The notes: generated from the sequence alone by a model not told the origin. DNA of 41,001 nt from an uncultured Prochlorococcus sp. (GCA_902616595.1 CACMTJ010000010.1:1-41001); one strand, 5' to 3'. Positions 14,970 through 23,710 are shown, numbered from the stretch's first letter. Numbers and translations: made by a program.

Positions 14970-16139
14970 ATGGAAAATAAGTTTATCCCTTACGGTAAGC
15001 AAGAAATTACTGATGATGATATTGAGTCAGTAGTAAAAGTTTTAAAAAGCGACTTTCTTACCCAAGGAGAAAAAGTTCCGGAATTTGAGAAGTTAATATG
15101 TGAGACTTTTAATGTAGCGTATGCAACAGCAGTTAATAGTGCTACAAGCGCTCTTCATTTAGCTTGTCTTGCATTAGGTCTTCAAAAAGGAGATATATTA
15201 TGGACTTCAACAATCACTTTTGTGGCTTCTGCAAATTGCGCAAGATATTGTGGTGCAGATGTGGACTTTGTTGATATTGATGAAAAAACGGGTCTCATTT
15301 CAATAGAAAAACTTAAATATAAATTAGAAAAGGCTAAACAAATTGATAAATTACCTAAAGTTCTAATTCCCGTTCATTTAGGAGGAAGTAGTTGTGATAT
15401 GAGATCCATCAAAGAATTATCGAAAAAATATAATTTTAAAATAATAGAAGATGCAAGTCACGCAATAGGGGGTAGTTTTCATAGTAATTTGATTGGGAAT
15501 TGTAAGTTTAGTGATATTACAATTTTCAGCTTTCATCCGGTTAAGATAATTACCTCTGGTGAAGGAGGCATGGCAACTACAAATAATAAAGATATTGATG
15601 AACAAATAAAAATGTTAAGAACTCATGGTATTACAAAAGAAAAAGAAAAATTTAAATTTCCAATTGCAGGTCTCTGGTCTTACGAGCAACAGATGCTTGG
15701 CTTTAATTTTAGGATGACAGATATACAAGCAAGTCTTGTGATAAGTCAATTAAAAAGATTAAAAGAAAATGTTAAAAGACGAAATTTAATTTTGCAATTT
15801 TATAAAAAAAATATGGTTGATCTAAAAATTGATTTCTTACACATTCCTAAAGAGAATTACTCTGCATGTCATTTGGCGATAATTAAATTAAATAACTGTT
15901 CTGAGGAATTTCATAAGCAATTTTTTAGAAATATGCGTTTAAGAGGAATTGGTGTTCAATTACATTATTCTCCTGTGCATCTTCAACCCTACTACAGACA
16001 ATATGGATTTAAGGATGGAGATTTTCCTTCCGCTGAAAAATATGCTAAGTCTGCTCTATCTATTCCACTTTTCCCAAATCTTAAAGAAGAAGAACAGATC
16101 AGAGTAATTGAGACTATAAAAACTGAGATTATTAAATAG
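14970..16139 (+). CDS. pseC: UDP-4-amino-4,6-dideoxy-N-acetyl-beta-L-altrosamine transaminase
   Basis: A 389-residue DegT/DnrJ/EryC1 PLP-dependent aminotransferase. The opening FIPYGKQEITDDDIESV and LTQGEKVPEFE are characteristic of PseC. NSATSALHLA binds PLP phosphate, EDASHAIG has the PLP-N1 Asp161, and SFHPVKIITSGEGG has the Schiff-base Lys192. In characterised systems it transfers an amino group from glutamate to C4 of the PseB product. It is tightly spaced after pseB and three bases before an aldo/keto reductase. No PseH, PseG or PseI is adjacent, so whether the route goes on to pseudaminic acid is open. Confidence 0.92.
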   Translation: MENKFIPYGKQEITDDDIESVVKVLKSDFLTQGEKVPEFEKLICETFNVAYATAVNSATSALHLACLALGLQKGDILWTSTITFVASANCARYCGADVDFVDIDEKTGLISIEKLKYKLEKAKQIDKLPKVLIPVHLGGSSCDMRSIKELSKKYNFKIIEDASHAIGGSFHSNLIGNCKFSDITIFSFHPVKIITSGEGGMATTNNKDIDEQIKMLRTHGITKEKEKFKFPIAGLWSYEQQMLGFNFRMTDIQASLVISQLKRLKENVKRRNLILQFYKKNMVDLKIDFLHIPKENYSACHLAIIKLNNCSEEFHKQFFRNMRLRGIGVQLHYSPVHLQPYYRQYGFKDGDFPSAEKYAKSALSIPLFPNLKEEEQIRVIETIKTEIIK

Positions 16140-16142
16140 ATA

Positions 16143-17030
16143 ATGAGATTAACCTTAGGAACTGCTCAATTTGGATTAGACTATGGAATAACTAATAAAA
16201 AAGGGAAAGTAGATATCAAGGAAATAAAAAAAATAATTTCACTTGCAAAATCCAACGGAATATTTTCTTATGATACTGCTCAAGAGTATGGCGATTCTGA
16301 AAAAATATTGGGTCAATATACTAAAGATGAGAATTTTAACTTCACAACAAAAATATCAAATTTAAAAGTTGAATCTTTTAATCCTGAAAATATAAAAATT
16401 TGTCATGAGAAATTGGAGTCAAGTCTAAAGAACTTAAATATTAAATCTATTGATACTCTCCTTATGCACGATGTTTCAGATTTCAAGAAACCTGGAAACA
16501 TTTATTTAAAAAATTGGCTTAAGGAAATAAAAAATATGAAATTAGTTAAAAAAATTGGGGTATCAATATATGATCAAAAAGAATTACTTAACATTAACAG
16601 GGACTTTTTAGATGTCGTGCAGATACCAATATCTTTATACAATCAAAAATTTTTAAAAGGTTCAATTTTGGGAGATCTAAAAAAACTTGATTCTAAAATA
16701 CAAGCTAGAAGTATTTTTTTGCAAGGATTATTAATTACTCCATCACAAAAATGGCCTAATTCTATGCAGGAAAATCTTAAAAAACATCATTCAAGACTTG
16801 AATCTTTTTTAAAAGCTAAGGATATTTCTTTGTTGGATATAGCTTTAGCATTTATTAAGTCAATTAATTATATTGATTCAATAATTATAGGGATTACTTC
16901 AGTAAATGATCTGCAAGAAATAATTGAATCATATAATAAAGAATTACCATTATCTTTTGAAGAAATAGTGCAATGGGATTATATGGAAAATATGCACTTA
17001 GATCCAAGATATTGGAATTATGCTAATTAG
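16143..17030 (+). CDS. Aldo/keto reductase family protein
   Basis: A 295-residue TIM-barrel oxidoreductase. LGTAQFGLDYG opens it, and the catalytic tetrad reads as Asp44 and Tyr49 (YDTAQEYGDSE), Lys70 (TTKI) and His109 (LLMHDV). QIPISLYNQKFL and the late IIIGITSVNDLQE are cofactor-site elements. Members found beside pseB/pseC in marine bacteria are usually annotated as sugar-modifying reductases, but a defined reaction is not known to me. The three-base gap to pseC indicates a common transcript and a substrate derived from the same UDP-amino sugar or its free sugar. Confidence 0.87.
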   Translation: MRLTLGTAQFGLDYGITNKKGKVDIKEIKKIISLAKSNGIFSYDTAQEYGDSEKILGQYTKDENFNFTTKISNLKVESFNPENIKICHEKLESSLKNLNIKSIDTLLMHDVSDFKKPGNIYLKNWLKEIKNMKLVKKIGVSIYDQKELLNINRDFLDVVQIPISLYNQKFLKGSILGDLKKLDSKIQARSIFLQGLLITPSQKWPNSMQENLKKHHSRLESFLKAKDISLLDIALAFIKSINYIDSIIIGITSVNDLQEIIESYNKELPLSFEEIVQWDYMENMHLDPRYWNYAN

Positions 17031-17145
17031 CTTTTAAGAAAAATTTTATTTCAAAAGTCTAAAAGTAAATTTATTAGATATGATTTTTTTTAAACTTTAA
17101 TATTTGGAAATTTTACAAATATTAAGTTATAGATAATATTAAAAC

Positions 17146-17151
17146 TATAAT
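17146..17151 (+). promoter_or_regulatory. Consensus -10 box before the methyltransferase at 17173
   Basis: TATAAT lies 21 bases before the ATG. AGGA at 17165-17168 is a ribosome binding site with short spacing. No -35 is evident. Confidence 0.4.
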
Positions 17152-17172
17152 TCATCTATATTCCAGGAAGAG

Positions 17173-17955
17173 ATGCAATCTCATCAAATTAAATTTATTT
17201 CTGAGGTAATTGCAAGAGATATTGAAAAGAAATCTAAGTATAGTAACAACTTTAAGATTCTTGAAATAGGTTGTGGGGACGGAAATGGCGTTAAACTAAT
17301 GAGAAACATATTAGAAGTTATTAATCGGGATTTTAATTTTGAAGTTTATGGTTTAGATTACGAAGCTGAAAGTAATAACGTACAGAAAACAGATTATAAT
17401 GATGAGAAATTAGTTAAATTAAAAAATACTGTAGACCCTTATCCGTTCATAATAAATACTTTTGATTACATTTTTACTAATCAAGTTATTGAACATATCA
17501 AAGAATTTGACTCTTTTGTGAGAAATTCATCTAGAGTTTTAAAAGAAGATGGACTATTAATAAGTTTATATCCAGAAAAGTGTATTCTTAGAGAACCCCA
17601 TTGTTTGATTCCTTTAGTGCATAGGTTAAAAAATAGAAATTTGATGAAATTTATAGTGAGAAATTTCTATCCTTTTTTTTCCTACTTAAATAGGAAAAAA
17701 CCACTAAACCCTGAAAATATGGCAGATTATATAGTAAATAATACTTTTTACAGAAGTAGATCTGAAATAAGGAGAGAATTTATGACCGAAAATATGACAG
17801 TTATATGGCCAATTACACCCTCCTATGCAACATTTCATCTTATTGGCAATTCTTTCCCTGTAGTTAATGGATTTAATAAAATATTTATAATGTTTATTAA
17901 TAAACTATGGATATTTTGGAAATCTTCTTTGTTTATTTCCTATAAAATAAAATAA
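17173..17955 (+). CDS. Class I SAM-dependent methyltransferase
   Basis: A 260-residue protein. Motif I is ILEIGCGDGNG at about residue 30, the acidic strand-2 end is YGLDYEAE, and TNQVIEHIKEFDSF is the Methyltransf_11/23 motif near residue 102. LKEDGLLISLYPEK forms the usual strand 5 region. The basic and aromatic C-terminal 30 residues could sit on the membrane but do not form a clear helix span. It begins a new transcription unit after the pse genes, followed 56 bases later by another methyltransferase. The substrate is unknown. Confidence 0.83.
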   Translation: MQSHQIKFISEVIARDIEKKSKYSNNFKILEIGCGDGNGVKLMRNILEVINRDFNFEVYGLDYEAESNNVQKTDYNDEKLVKLKNTVDPYPFIINTFDYIFTNQVIEHIKEFDSFVRNSSRVLKEDGLLISLYPEKCILREPHCLIPLVHRLKNRNLMKFIVRNFYPFFSYLNRKKPLNPENMADYIVNNTFYRSRSEIRREFMTENMTVIWPITPSYATFHLIGNSFPVVNGFNKIFIMFINKLWIFWKSSLFISYKIK

Positions 17956-17985
17956 TTGTTTTGGTTTCTGATGAGTACAGTAATA

Positions 17986-17991
17986 TATAAT
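17986..17991 (+). promoter_or_regulatory. Consensus -10 box before the CmoA-like gene
   Basis: TATAAT is located 20 bases before the ATG at 18012 in a 56-base gap. No -35 is seen. Confidence 0.35.
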
Positions 17992-18011
17992 ATTGAAATT
18001 AAATAGATTTC

Positions 18012-18740
18012 ATGGGCTCAAGTAATTTTGGAGATGGTCTTAATTCGCAAAATAAGAACAGATGGTCTTTTAACAATGGGGTAGCGAGCTCTTTCCCAGA
18101 ACATGTTGAGAGATCAGTCCCTGGATATAAAGAAGGACATTCTCTTATTTTGGATTTAGTAGATTTTTTTATTTCTGATAAGTCTTGCGTACTTGAAATT
18201 GGATCTTCTTGTGGAGATTTGCTTTATCAAATATATGAAAAATATTCTCAAGAAAATATATCTTTTATTGGAATAGATAGTGTAAAAGAAATGATTGATA
18301 TGTCTTTGGAGAGACATAATATTTCGAAAGAAAATAAGAAAATTTCATTTTTAAATGAAGATGTAATGAATTACAAATTCCCTAAAACTTCTATCGTTAT
18401 TTCATACTATACGATGCAATTCATTCACCCTTCAGTTAGACAGAATGTTTTTGATAAGATCTACAAAAGCCTTAATTGGGGGGGAGCTTTTATCTTGTTC
18501 GAAAAAGTGAGAGGACCAGATGCTAGGTTTCAAGATATTATGAATCAACTTTATATTGATTACAAGTTAAGAAAAAAATATACTCCAGATCAAATTATTC
18601 AAAAGTCTAAAAGTTTAAAAGGAATTTTGGAACCATTCTCAACTCAAGGCAATATTGATCTTGCGAAAAGGTCAGGTTTTATAGATCATTGCACGATTTT
18701 TAAAAACATATGTTTTGAGGGGATTCTTTTTATAAAGTAA
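18012..18740 (+). CDS. CmoA-like SAM-dependent methyltransferase family protein
   Basis: A 242-residue protein strongly resembling CmoA over its whole length. It has the N-terminal W-x-F-x-x-x-VA-x-x-F-x-x-x-V-x-RSVPGY signature, VLEIGSSCGD as motif I, FIGIDSVKEMI, the TMQF strand, LNWGGAFILFEK, and a helix with YTPDQIIQKSKSLKGIL. In E. coli, CmoA makes carboxy-SAM from SAM and prephenate for tRNA wobble uridine modification. The Arg I remember as contacting the carboxyl group (Arg199, in QKRS) aligns with Ser here (QKSK). The enzyme therefore may not make carboxy-SAM and could be a repurposed transferase acting on a sugar. The next gene starts immediately after its stop, so they are probably co-translated. 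A G7 tract lies at 18478-18484. Confidence 0.78.
   Translation: MGSSNFGDGLNSQNKNRWSFNNGVASSFPEHVERSVPGYKEGHSLILDLVDFFISDKSCVLEIGSSCGDLLYQIYEKYSQENISFIGIDSVKEMIDMSLERHNISKENKKISFLNEDVMNYKFPKTSIVISYYTMQFIHPSVRQNVFDKIYKSLNWGGAFILFEKVRGPDARFQDIMNQLYIDYKLRKKYTPDQIIQKSKSLKGILEPFSTQGNIDLAKRSGFIDHCTIFKNICFEGILFIK
18478..18484. repeat. G7 homopolymer inside the CmoA-like gene
   Basis: Seven consecutive G residues encode Trp-Gly-Gly before strand 5. This is unusual in such AT-rich DNA and a possible slippage site. Confidence 0.6.
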
Positions 18741-20015
18741 ATGCGAATTTTAATTTCAGGTGATTGTTTAGATCAATGTTACGAGTTTGAAAATTATTTA
18801 AGAAATCATATTGATTCAAAGTTAGAAATTTCAATATTAAAAAATTTCTATTTTAAAAAAGTTAAAAACCCAAATAAATTAGGTTTATATAATTTAAATT
18901 TATACTTTATGTATTCAACAGTTTGTGGTTTTAATTTTAATTCATTTATACAATCTTTAAGAGAAAGAACTCATAGAATTAATATCATTAAGTATGCATA
19001 TATCATATTTCTTTCAAACTTTTTTAAAAATAGTCCAAAACTTTATCTTTCTGTTTACAAATTTTTATGGAAAGTGCTAATTAATAAGTATATTTTTACA
19101 GAAAAATTTAAATCATTATTTAATAAGAGAAAAAATGAAAGCTCATTTCATTTCCATCTAGGTTGCCTTACAACAAATATTGAAATAGAGACTTGTATAT
19201 TATCTAAAATTCAAAAAAATAGAATAATTTACGTCCCTCATAATTGGGATAATATTAATTCTAAATCATTTATTCCTTATGATTTATATGAAAGTGTAAT
19301 GTCTTGGGATCCTTTAATAGCAAATGAATATCCACATTTTTTAATAGGGAAAACATCGATGGATTTTACATCATCTTTTAGATTAAATTATCTTCTGGAT
19401 ATAGATTTGAAGAAAAAAAATAATAAAATTGTATTTTTTGGGAGTCAGAAAGATATCTCTCATGAATTAGAACAAATCATTAAAATAAAAAACTTATTAG
19501 ACAATACTTTCAAAAATTATGAATTAATATATCGCCCTCATCCTTATGAAATAAATTCTGCTATAAACTTCTGCTCTAAAAAAAATAAATTATTTACAAG
19601 GGGTCCTCTAAAAATAAATTTAGATTCTAAATATAAAAAATATGTTACTAACAAAAATGTAAATATAAAATATGATTTGACTCCTCTAGAGGAACTGCTT
19701 CTAATTTCAAAAGTTGCTATATCTCCTGGAAGCACAACTTTAATGGAAGCCACGCTTAATGGATGTGTTTCGATACTTTTGACTACAAATCCTACTCAAG
19801 TATCTTTAAAACTTATGCATCAAAAAGATCATATTCTGAGTTTGCTTACTCTTCCTGAGACTTATATTTGCCCATCCATATTAGTACTGGAAAGTAAATT
19901 AGAAGACATACTCTTGAAGAAAGAAATTAGTCATAAAGAAATAAGGGATAAAGCTCTTAAATTTTTCCAGCCTTCAAAATTTAAAACTTCATTAGAAAAT
20001 ATTATGTTTTCATAA
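18741..20015 (+). CDS. GT-B-like glycosyl/glycerophosphotransferase family protein
   Basis: A 424-residue protein whose ATG follows the previous stop with no gap. The C-terminal half shows GT-B-type elements: YVPHNWDNIN (about 166), IVFFGSQ at the start of the second Rossmann fold, YRPHPYE at about 263, and SPGSTTLMEATLNG at about 330. The last has the Ser/Thr-Glu pattern of the NDP-binding site in CDP-glycerol-phosphotransferase-like and related surface-carbohydrate enzymes. The N-terminal 130 residues are basic and aromatic without confident membrane spans. It most likely transfers a sugar or polyol-phosphate in the cytoplasm. Which one is not visible. Confidence 0.62.
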   Translation: MRILISGDCLDQCYEFENYLRNHIDSKLEISILKNFYFKKVKNPNKLGLYNLNLYFMYSTVCGFNFNSFIQSLRERTHRINIIKYAYIIFLSNFFKNSPKLYLSVYKFLWKVLINKYIFTEKFKSLFNKRKNESSFHFHLGCLTTNIEIETCILSKIQKNRIIYVPHNWDNINSKSFIPYDLYESVMSWDPLIANEYPHFLIGKTSMDFTSSFRLNYLLDIDLKKKNNKIVFFGSQKDISHELEQIIKIKNLLDNTFKNYELIYRPHPYEINSAINFCSKKNKLFTRGPLKINLDSKYKKYVTNKNVNIKYDLTPLEELLLISKVAISPGSTTLMEATLNGCVSILLTTNPTQVSLKLMHQKDHILSLLTLPETYICPSILVLESKLEDILLKKEISHKEIRDKALKFFQPSKFKTSLENIMFS

Positions 20016-20025
20016 AATATTAAAA

Positions 20026-20127
20026 ATGATAGAGTTTAAAATCTTTAACTTATTACCAATAATATATTTTATTTTATTTCCTTTCATAGTTGATGTTTTT
20101 TTAAAGAAAAATATTTCAATTAGATAA
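20026..20127 (+). CDS. Possible 33-residue membrane peptide
   Basis: ATG at 20026 to TAA at 20127 encodes a peptide with a single hydrophobic stretch (LLPIIYFILFPFIVDVFL) and a basic tail. It sits ten bases after a transferase stop and nine bases before the polytopic membrane protein. It could be a genuine small membrane protein, a detached N-terminal helix of the next gene, or chance in T-rich DNA. There is no SD and no homology I can name. Confidence 0.25.
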   Translation: MIEFKIFNLLPIIYFILFPFIVDVFLKKNISIR

Positions 20128-20136
20128 AAGAAATAT

Positions 20137-21153
20137 ATGATTATAAAATCCTACATAAATAAAAAGTTTCTTGTCTTCAGTACCTTTTGTATTGTTGTTT
20201 ATAATTTCTTTTTTTCTAAATTTCTTTTTGCAAAAATTTTTAGTACTACAGAATCAGATTTCTGGTCAACTTTTTTGATAGTTAAAGCAGGTAATTTGAG
20301 AACAAATTCATTTATTCAAGAAATAGCTCAAAAATTTACTGACAATCCTGATACATTTGCTTATTTCGTTATTAATGTATTTTTAATTTGTAGTTTATTT
20401 TTAAGTTATCAGATTATAGATTCCTTCAAAATTATCAAAAGAAATATAACCTACAAATACATCATTATTGTTTTCCTTTCATCTACATTTAATACTGTAC
20501 TTGCTTCAAGAGCTACAACAAATATTAGGTGGACTTTAGCTTCAATGATATTTATAATTTTTGTAATTAAATTTTATAAATACATACAATTATTTCATAG
20601 TAAAAATGATTTTTTTAGAAAAATATTTGCTCTTAGGAGATATGAATATAAATTTGAAAATGAAAAAAGATTTAATAATTTGTTTTCACTCCTAATTGTA
20701 TTAATTCTTTTTTTGGGTATTCATACATATTCTTTTTATTATTTGATTAGTTTAATGGCTTTAATTTTAATAAGATTTTCTATTTTTTTTAAACAAAGTT
20801 TGCTAGTAAAAGGATTTGTTATTGCGTTAGTTATTATCTCATCGTCTCTGTTTCTATCAATATTTTCAAATATTTCTAGCTATCTTGAATATGATATAGC
20901 TGGCAATACAGAATACATTCTCATATTTTCAACATTTATCTTACATTTGACTTACTTAATAAATTTTAAAATGAGGAACTGGATAGATAATAATTATCCT
21001 TGGTTAAGGATAATGTTAATGTCTACAGGATTTGGATTTATCTTTCCCATTAAATTTATGCTCACAAGAATATATGTTCCTTATTTAGTATTGTTACCAA
21101 TAATTTCTTTAACTTTTATTGATAAAATTCTCTTTAAGGTTAAATTAGACTAA
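20137..21153 (+). CDS. Polytopic membrane protein, putative O-antigen/polysaccharide polymerase
   Basis: A 338-residue protein with about eight to nine hydrophobic segments and a basic loop near 150-175. Residues 120-145 read RATTNIRWTLASMIFIIFV, like the Asn-x-Arg-x-x-x-A helix of EpsG/Wzy-type polymerases. An Asp/Glu-containing periplasmic-type loop follows the first helix. It lies among glycosyltransferases, as a Wzy would, and no other polymerase is seen in the window. Wzy families are too divergent for certainty without a profile search; another glycan-related membrane protein is possible. If correct, it joins lipid-linked repeat units on the periplasmic side of the inner membrane. Confidence 0.55.
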   Translation: MIIKSYINKKFLVFSTFCIVVYNFFFSKFLFAKIFSTTESDFWSTFLIVKAGNLRTNSFIQEIAQKFTDNPDTFAYFVINVFLICSLFLSYQIIDSFKIIKRNITYKYIIIVFLSSTFNTVLASRATTNIRWTLASMIFIIFVIKFYKYIQLFHSKNDFFRKIFALRRYEYKFENEKRFNNLFSLLIVLILFLGIHTYSFYYLISLMALILIRFSIFFKQSLLVKGFVIALVIISSSLFLSIFSNISSYLEYDIAGNTEYILIFSTFILHLTYLINFKMRNWIDNNYPWLRIMLMSTGFGFIFPIKFMLTRIYVPYLVLLPIISLTFIDKILFKVKLD

Positions 21154-21169
21154 TGAAAATAATTATTAT

Positions 21170-22030
21170 ATGAAGAAAGACTTATATACTAAAACAAAAA
21201 ATTTAGAACTCTATTCTTGGAAAAGTACAAATATTATTTCGAATTATAATTATTCATACACTGCTATCATGCCATCTTTAATAAATGATGAATTATTAGA
21301 TCAAACAATAGAAAGGCTCTACATACAAGATACAAGAAATATTTTATATTCAATTATTATTATTATTTCTAACGTGAAAAATACACAATCTAAACAAATT
21401 AAATTAAAATTTATTCGCAAATTATTTGAAAAATATAATATATCTACAAAAGTATTTATTTCTAATAAAAAATTAAATGGATCTAAAGCAAGAAATATAG
21501 GTTTGCAAAATGCTAAGTCTGATTTTATTGGACTATGTGATTCAGATGATATGTGGCAACCATTTAAGATGAAAAATGAATGGTTTTATTTAAATACCTG
21601 GAGAGATAAATTCGATTATGGCTTTTGGGGATCATATACAAACAGAAGGATTCTAAAAAAAAGATTTGTAATTCTACCTATTTCAAAAAATCATAGTTTA
21701 TTAGAAAGATATAAATTTCCGCATACCAGTACATGGGTATTCTCAAAAAAACTTTATAATAAAATATCTTTTGACGAAAAACTCGAAAGATATCAAGATC
21801 TTGCATTCATAATTGAAGCAAATAAGTATTTTAAAAATTGTTTTATAATTAATAAAAATTTGGTTTCTATAAAAAAAAGTGTTAGAAAAAAGAAAATTAA
21901 GATTCAGTCATTTAAATATTCATTAGAGTTTTGCAAAAAATATTATAATTATAATTTTTTATATACTTTTTTGTTTATTTTTAAATATTATCTATATCCA
22001 AGAATTAGATATTTTTATTTGAAAAAATGA
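21170..22030 (+). CDS. Family 2 (GT-A) glycosyltransferase
   Basis: A 286-residue transferase. The N-terminal YTAIMPSLINDELLDQTI replaces the standard 'V-I-P' opening. GSKARNIGLQNAKSDFIG and CDSDDMW (Asp-x-Asp at about residue 125) form the donor-sugar site. Later HTSTWVFSKKL and YQDLAFIIEA match the GT2 acceptor region with an 'Asp' base. It is soluble or peripheral. Its stop overlaps the next start by four bases (ATGA), so the two transferases are coupled. Sugar and linkage are unknown. Confidence 0.8.
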   Translation: MKKDLYTKTKNLELYSWKSTNIISNYNYSYTAIMPSLINDELLDQTIERLYIQDTRNILYSIIIIISNVKNTQSKQIKLKFIRKLFEKYNISTKVFISNKKLNGSKARNIGLQNAKSDFIGLCDSDDMWQPFKMKNEWFYLNTWRDKFDYGFWGSYTNRRILKKRFVILPISKNHSLLERYKFPHTSTWVFSKKLYNKISFDEKLERYQDLAFIIEANKYFKNCFIINKNLVSIKKSVRKKKIKIQSFKYSLEFCKKYYNYNFLYTFLFIFKYYLYPRIRYFYLKK

Positions 22031-22845
22031 TTTATTTGATTACTGCAGTCCATAATGAGAGTTTAATAAAAAATCTAAATAAAACTTATTTAAGAAATTT
22101 TCTTGGAATAAGAAAAAATTTTTTATCTATAGTTGTTTTAGATAACTTTAAATTGAAAAATAAAAAATATTTTAATTATTTTGATCAGGTTATATTTACG
22201 AAAAAAGAATTATTCTTTTTTGGTTGTATATTATACGGATTAAAATTAATTAATATAAAAAAAAATGACAGGATAATTATCTACAATACAGACTCAGTTG
22301 AAAATAGTTTGAAATCCGAAAGTAAAATAGATTTTAATGCTAGAAATTCAAAAGAAATTATATGCGGTAGATTTAGAAACTCTGAAAATAAACAAAGTTA
22401 TGGAGCTTGGAAAGAAAATAAATCATTTCTTTCTCCTAAGATTCATAATAATATAGCGGCTGATTCTAATAAGAAAAATGTAGATTACATTTGCAATAGT
22501 AATTTATTAAGTTTTAGTGCAGATATAATTTTAAAAGTTTTTGATGATGGAATTGATTATAAGCAGACTTATATGGATTTTGTAATTTCTAAAATAGCTT
22601 CTAAAAAAAATTATGTTTTAAAGATTATTGAAATACCAATTAATATTGAAAGACATGATGAAGAAATAAAAAATAAATTTTTAGATAAAAAATCATTTTA
22701 TAAAGGAATTGAAAGCCCATTCAATCCTTTTATTCTTGGTTCAAAAATTAGAGCAAAATACTTCAAAAGAACTTTACTATCATTTATTATATATAGGTTA
22801 TTTTTAAATATTAAAAATTTTTCTCTAAATAAAAGTAATAAATGA
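22027..22845 (+). CDS. Putative glycosyltransferase, GT-A type
   Basis: A 272-residue protein starting at ATG 22027 within the stop of the previous gene. MIYLITAVHNES opens a GT-A Rossmann-like half, and IIYNTDSVENS at about residue 90 occupies the Asp-x-Asp position. Residues such as YICNSNLLSFSADII and YKQTYMDFVISKIA resemble the acceptor-side half. The family signature is weak and the residue composition is extremely Lys/Asn/Ile-rich. I call it a transferase mainly from fold-like spacing, the NTDS motif and its coupling to a clear GT2. Another glycan-modifying activity is possible. Confidence 0.55.
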   Translation: MIYLITAVHNESLIKNLNKTYLRNFLGIRKNFLSIVVLDNFKLKNKKYFNYFDQVIFTKKELFFFGCILYGLKLINIKKNDRIIIYNTDSVENSLKSESKIDFNARNSKEIICGRFRNSENKQSYGAWKENKSFLSPKIHNNIAADSNKKNVDYICNSNLLSFSADIILKVFDDGIDYKQTYMDFVISKIASKKNYVLKIIEIPINIERHDEEIKNKFLDKKSFYKGIESPFNPFILGSKIRAKYFKRTLLSFIIYRLFLNIKNFSLNKSNK

Positions 22846-22924
22846 TTTATTAATTTATTAAGATTATTAAAAAGGTTAGGAAAATAAATGATAATAATAG
22901 AAAGTAAAAACTTTATATAACAAT

Positions 22925-23710
22925 TTGAAAAATAATTTAATTTACACAATAAAAAGAATTAAGCAAAAATGCTTTCAAAAACTTGCAAGTCACTTCCTAC
23001 TTTATCCAAAAAGAAAACATTGTAATATTTGCAATTGGAGTGGAAAAGTATTTTTAAATGATAATTGGCATAAAGGTGTGATTTGTCCCAGATGCGAATC
23101 TACAGTAAGACATAGACTTTTTAAGGCAGCTATAGATCAATCAGATAATAAGGAATTATATTATTGCTTAAAAAATAAAAAAGTCTTACATTGTGCTCCA
23201 GATAAATGCCTTAAAGATTTTATTAAAATTCAATCTAAAATTTATAAAACTGGTGATTTGCTAAGGCGGGATTGCGATATTAAGGTTGATTTATGTTCTA
23301 TGAAAAATATTAATGATAGTACTTTTGATGTACTAATTATTTTTGATATTCTTGAGCATGTTGAAAATGTCCAAAATGCTCTAAAAGAAATTCATAGAGT
23401 TTTGACTGGAAATGGATATGCAATTTTTACAGTCCCTCAAAAAGATGGATTAAAAATTACAATAGAGGGAGATGATAATTTATCTCCTGAAGAGAGAAAT
23501 AATAGATTTGGACAATGGGATCATTTAAGACTTTTTGGATCTGATTTTACCAATATGCTTAAGAAGAATAGGTTTGATGTTATAGAAATGTCTGAGAAAA
23601 ATTTTAGTTCAGATATAGTTAAAAAATTTTCTTTAAAACCTTTAACTAAATCTAAAGATCCTCTTGCCACTAATGAGAGAAAAATTTTCTTTTGCAAGAA
23701 AGTTTTTTAA
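22925..23710 (+). CDS. SAM methyltransferase with N-terminal four-cysteine knuckle
   Basis: A 261-residue protein. Residues about 37-65 contain CNICNWSG and CPRCES, two Cys-x-x-Cys pairs that would bind zinc, followed directly by TVRHRLF. The methyltransferase half follows: KVLHCAPDKCLKDF in the place of motif I, FDVLIIFDILEHVENVQNA (Methyltransf_11) and GYAIFTVPQKDG. The start is a TTG at 22925, because no ATG occurs before about residue 120. The combination is widespread in polysaccharide clusters but its substrate is not known to me. It ends its gene group, followed by a 278-base spacer with no evident gene. Confidence 0.75.
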   Translation: MKNNLIYTIKRIKQKCFQKLASHFLLYPKRKHCNICNWSGKVFLNDNWHKGVICPRCESTVRHRLFKAAIDQSDNKELYYCLKNKKVLHCAPDKCLKDFIKIQSKIYKTGDLLRRDCDIKVDLCSMKNINDSTFDVLIIFDILEHVENVQNALKEIHRVLTGNGYAIFTVPQKDGLKITIEGDDNLSPEERNNRFGQWDHLRLFGSDFTNMLKKNRFDVIEMSEKNFSSDIVKKFSLKPLTKSKDPLATNERKIFFCKKVF

